This document shows, piece by piece, positions 62,305 to 64,000 of a stretch of 64,000 bases of DNA. The notes below the pieces were generated by a model. It made no database searches. It worked only from the letters and a program-made list of their open reading frames with translations, and was not told the DNA's origin. This DNA is from JASHVB01 sp035523995. GTDB lineage: Bacteria; Pseudomonadota; Alphaproteobacteria; Acetobacterales; Acetobacteraceae. The first letter of the stretch is position 1; every line of letters starts with the position of its first letter. Both the position numbers and the translations under genes were made by a program. The stretch is taken from NCBI GenBank assembly GCA_035523995.1, contig DATKPQ010000073.1, positions 1 to 64,000 on the forward strand, read 5' to 3'.

Positions 62305-62897
62305 GCCATGCCCCTCTCCGACGGCGGCGCCAATGCACGCGCCATCGCCAGGTCTTCCCCGGTGTTGACGTTCAGGAACGGGTCCCACTTTCCCACCGGG
62401 AAATCAACCGTGCGCATGCGGATTTGCTGCGCGAAGCGGAGGACCGCGCGGGGGCCCGGTGCTGCAAGCAAGCGGCGGAGATCCTCGCGGCACGGGACGG
62501 GCCAAAGTGCGACCAGATGGTGGACGTGGCCGTTGCTGGCAGCGCAGGCGGGCGGAGGGGTCAATGCGGCGGCCAGGCCTTGAGGAACGAAGGGCGTGTC
62601 GCCAGGTACGGTCAGCAGCGCGCCGGCGCCAATGGTGACGGCCCAGTCCAGCCCGGCCAGCACGCCGGCGAGCGGGCCTTGGCCGGCGAAAGCGCCGTCC
62701 GCCAGCACGGGCAGATTGAAAACGGCAAACCGCGCGGGGTCGCCGTTGGCGTTGACGGCGAGTGCGTCGGTTTCGCTCTGTAGCGTCGCAATGATGCGCG
62801 CCAGCATTGTCGCGGCGCCGACGTGGAGCAGGGGCTTGTCGCCGCCGCCGAGACGGCTGGCCCGGCCGCCGGCCAGGATTACGCCGGCGATACGCAT
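62301..62897 (-). CDS. mobA: Molybdenum cofactor guanylyltransferase-like MobA
   Basis: A 198-residue nucleotidyltransferase. N-terminal ILAGGRASRLGGGDKPLL is the GTP/Mg signature (normally G-G-x-S-x-R-M/L-G-x-x-K). VNANGDPARF and LLTVPGDTPFVPQGL provide the DxD-like and PGD motifs. It attaches GMP to molybdopterin to make the MGD cofactor. The closing WDPFLNVNTGEDLAMA is the classic F-N-[IV]-N-T-x-[ED]-D-L end. The start at 62897 fits the family. It overlaps both neighbours by 4 and 19 bases, so it is the middle gene of a three-gene operon. Confidence 0.9.
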   Translation of the reverse strand: MRIAGVILAGGRASRLGGGDKPLLHVGAATMLARIIATLQSETDALAVNANGDPARFAVFNLPVLADGAFAGQGPLAGVLAGLDWAVTIGAGALLTVPGDTPFVPQGLAAALTPPPACAASNGHVHHLVALWPVPCREDLRRLLAAPGPRAVLRFAQQIRMRTVDFPVGKWDPFLNVNTGEDLAMARALAPPSERGMA

Positions 62898-63592
62898 GGC
62901 GAGAGTGGTGGCGCGGACGCTGCTGGTGGCCAAGCCACATAGATGGTGTGGAGCGGGTCGTCGGCGACGCCGCGCGCTGGGACATCATGCGCCTGATGTC
63001 GGAAACCGGCAGCGTGCAGCCTGGCCGCAAAGTTGGGGGAACGGTCGGCCGACCATACCGCCAGCACGCCGTCAGGGCGCAGGGCGCGTCGAATGCGAGC
63101 GAGCCCCTCGGCGGCATACAACGCGGTGTTGTTTGGAAGCATGACAGCATCAGGACCGTTATCGGTGTCGAGCAGGACGGCGTGGAACGAGGAGGGGGAG
63201 GTGCCGTCGAGCAAGGCGGCAACGTCAGCGCAGGCGATGGTGACGCGCGGATCCTCGAGGGGGCGATTGGCGACGGTGGCGAGAAGGCCACGGTTCCACG
63301 CGATGATCTCGGGGATCAGCTCGGCGATGGTGATGCAGGCGTCCGGCGACGCGCGGTCCAGCACGGCGCGCAGCGTGTAGCCGAAGCCAAGGCCGCCGAT
63401 GAGAATGGCGGGGGCAGGAGACGCGAGCTGTGCGCAGGCCAGGGCGGCCAAGGCTTCCTCGGAATGGTGCGCGCGGTTGGACATCAGGTCCCAGCCATTG
63501 CAGCGAAGCTCGACGCAGCCGGCGCGTTCGCGCAGGACCAGCAGGTCACCGGAGGCCGTGTCGGCGCGCGCGAGTTCGGTCCAGGAAGACAT
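62879..63592 (-). CDS. Spermidine synthase-like methyltransferase-fold protein
   Basis: A 237-residue protein resembling polyamine-synthase/SAM-dependent-methyltransferase proteins. It has LLVLRERAGCVELRCNGWDL, an IDGxxxM-like LMSNRAHHSEEALA, the glycine loop ILIGGLGFGYTLRAVLD and AELIPEIIAWNRG for the ribose-binding acid. LLDTDNGP takes the place of the aminopropyltransferase DxxD catalytic motif. Family members of this kind are often annotated 'spermidine synthase' without evidence. It is first in an operon with mobA and the aspartate-dehydrogenase-like gene. Confidence 0.75.
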   Translation of the reverse strand: MSSWTELARADTASGDLLVLRERAGCVELRCNGWDLMSNRAHHSEEALAALACAQLASPAPAILIGGLGFGYTLRAVLDRASPDACITIAELIPEIIAWNRGLLATVANRPLEDPRVTIACADVAALLDGTSPSSFHAVLLDTDNGPDAVMLPNNTALYAAEGLARIRRALRPDGVLAVWSADRSPNFAARLHAAGFRHQAHDVPARGVADDPLHTIYVAWPPAASAPPLSPCVSPA

Positions 63593-63830
63593 GGGGCATT
63601 GGTAGACCGATGCGGCAGGGGTGGGGAGGGCGTGGACCGTTCGAACCATCTACCGAACCATCGGGCCGTGTGCTGCCGCCAGCATTCCGGCGCCAACCGA
63701 AACGGGAACGATGTTCACGCACGAAGCCCGTCTTGTAAAACCGCGATAGTGTCATCTGATCGCAATGTTCCCGTCACACGCCCGTCACCACCCCCCGCCT
63801 ATCACCGCCCGGATCGATGCCGTGTCCCCG

Positions 63831-64000
63831 ATGAGCAGTACCACCACAGCGATTGACGCCGTGCCGCGCCCAACAGTCGCCGCACGGCGCCGCGCCCGCG
63901 CGCGGCCCGCGTTCGTCACGGCCGCCTTGCTCAGCCCATCCGCGCTGTTGCTCCTGGTCTTCACCTACTGGCCGGTGCTGCAGGTTCTGGTTTCCTCCTT
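63831..64000 (+). CDS. ABC sugar transporter permease, N-terminal part (UgpA/MalF-like)
   Basis: The first 56 residues of a gene that runs off the window. A polar, basic leader (AVPRPTVAARRRARARPAFV) is followed by the first membrane helix ALLSPSALLLLVFTYWPVLQ. This N-terminus, with F-T-Y-W-P near the end of helix 1, is typical of CUT1-family permeases such as UgpA and MalF. A GTG three codons upstream is an alternative start. More cannot be said from this piece. Confidence 0.7.
   Translation, partial: MSSTTTAIDAVPRPTVAARRRARARPAFVTAALLSPSALLLLVFTYWPVLQVLVSS

Overview
The window looks like chromosomal DNA from a high-GC alphaproteobacterium. Acetobacteraceae/Rhodospirillales is my best guess, from the acetan/xanthan-type exopolysaccharide genes, the orphan FixJ-type regulators, the Ku repair protein, the egtB-egtD pair and the general gene style; no rRNA or tRNA gene is present to confirm it. 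Most genes are intact and densely packed. The exceptions are several decayed fragments and small repeat-bounded inserts.

Layout. 0-5 kb: the C-terminal part of a molybdopterin oxidoreductase, a remnant of a large sensor kinase, a DHA2 drug-efflux pump, an aquaporin and an aldo/keto reductase. 5.1-11.4 kb: a candidate small RNA with its own terminator, then a signalling block (FixJ-type regulator, receiver-only regulator, orphan OmpR-type regulator, a complete OmpR regulator/kinase pair) interspersed with two small secreted proteins and a decayed copy of one regulator's 5' end. 11.6-17.8 kb: an enolase-superfamily enzyme, Ku, a PRC-barrel protein, ergothioneine synthesis (egtB-egtD) and an ECF sigma factor. 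18-38 kb: a large exopolysaccharide locus with a priming phosphoglycosyltransferase, outer-membrane export lipoprotein, chain-length protein, a BY-kinase-like protein that has lost its nucleotide-binding residues, three glycosyltransferases, two acyltransferases, a polymerase-like membrane protein and a large repeat-containing glycoside hydrolase. No flippase gene is visible. A HAD phosphatase and phosphoribosyltransferase pair closes it. 38.8-42.8 kb: a CUT2-type sugar ABC transporter.

42.98-44.61 kb: the most unusual stretch. Two consecutive small cassettes, one carrying a GxxExxY/PD-(D/E)XK-type gene and one a DUF3841-like gene broken by a single in-frame TGA, are each bracketed by inverted copies of the same ~50-bp repeat. 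That repeat is itself built of three 10-bp units. The second cassette also has a perfect 27-bp inner inverted repeat. In the first cassette the repeat supplies the gene's start codon and a 7-codon leader ORF that overlaps it (ATGA).

45-53.6 kb: housekeeping and accessory genes (purA, RraA-like, a GNAT-MFS operon with a divergent LysR regulator, an SDR lacking the catalytic tyrosine, a 3-hydroxyacyl-CoA dehydrogenase pseudogene, a parvulin isomerase, argJ). 54.1-60.1 kb: a GDP-deoxyhexose and glycosyltransferase operon (gmd, rmd-like, two related glycosyltransferases, the second fused to a degenerate FkbM-like domain). 60.1-64 kb: a flavin monooxygenase, an operon of a methyltransferase-fold protein, mobA and an aspartate-dehydrogenase-like gene, and the start of an ABC sugar permease running off the end.

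All family assignments come from reading motifs and domain order in the translated sequence. No database search was possible.
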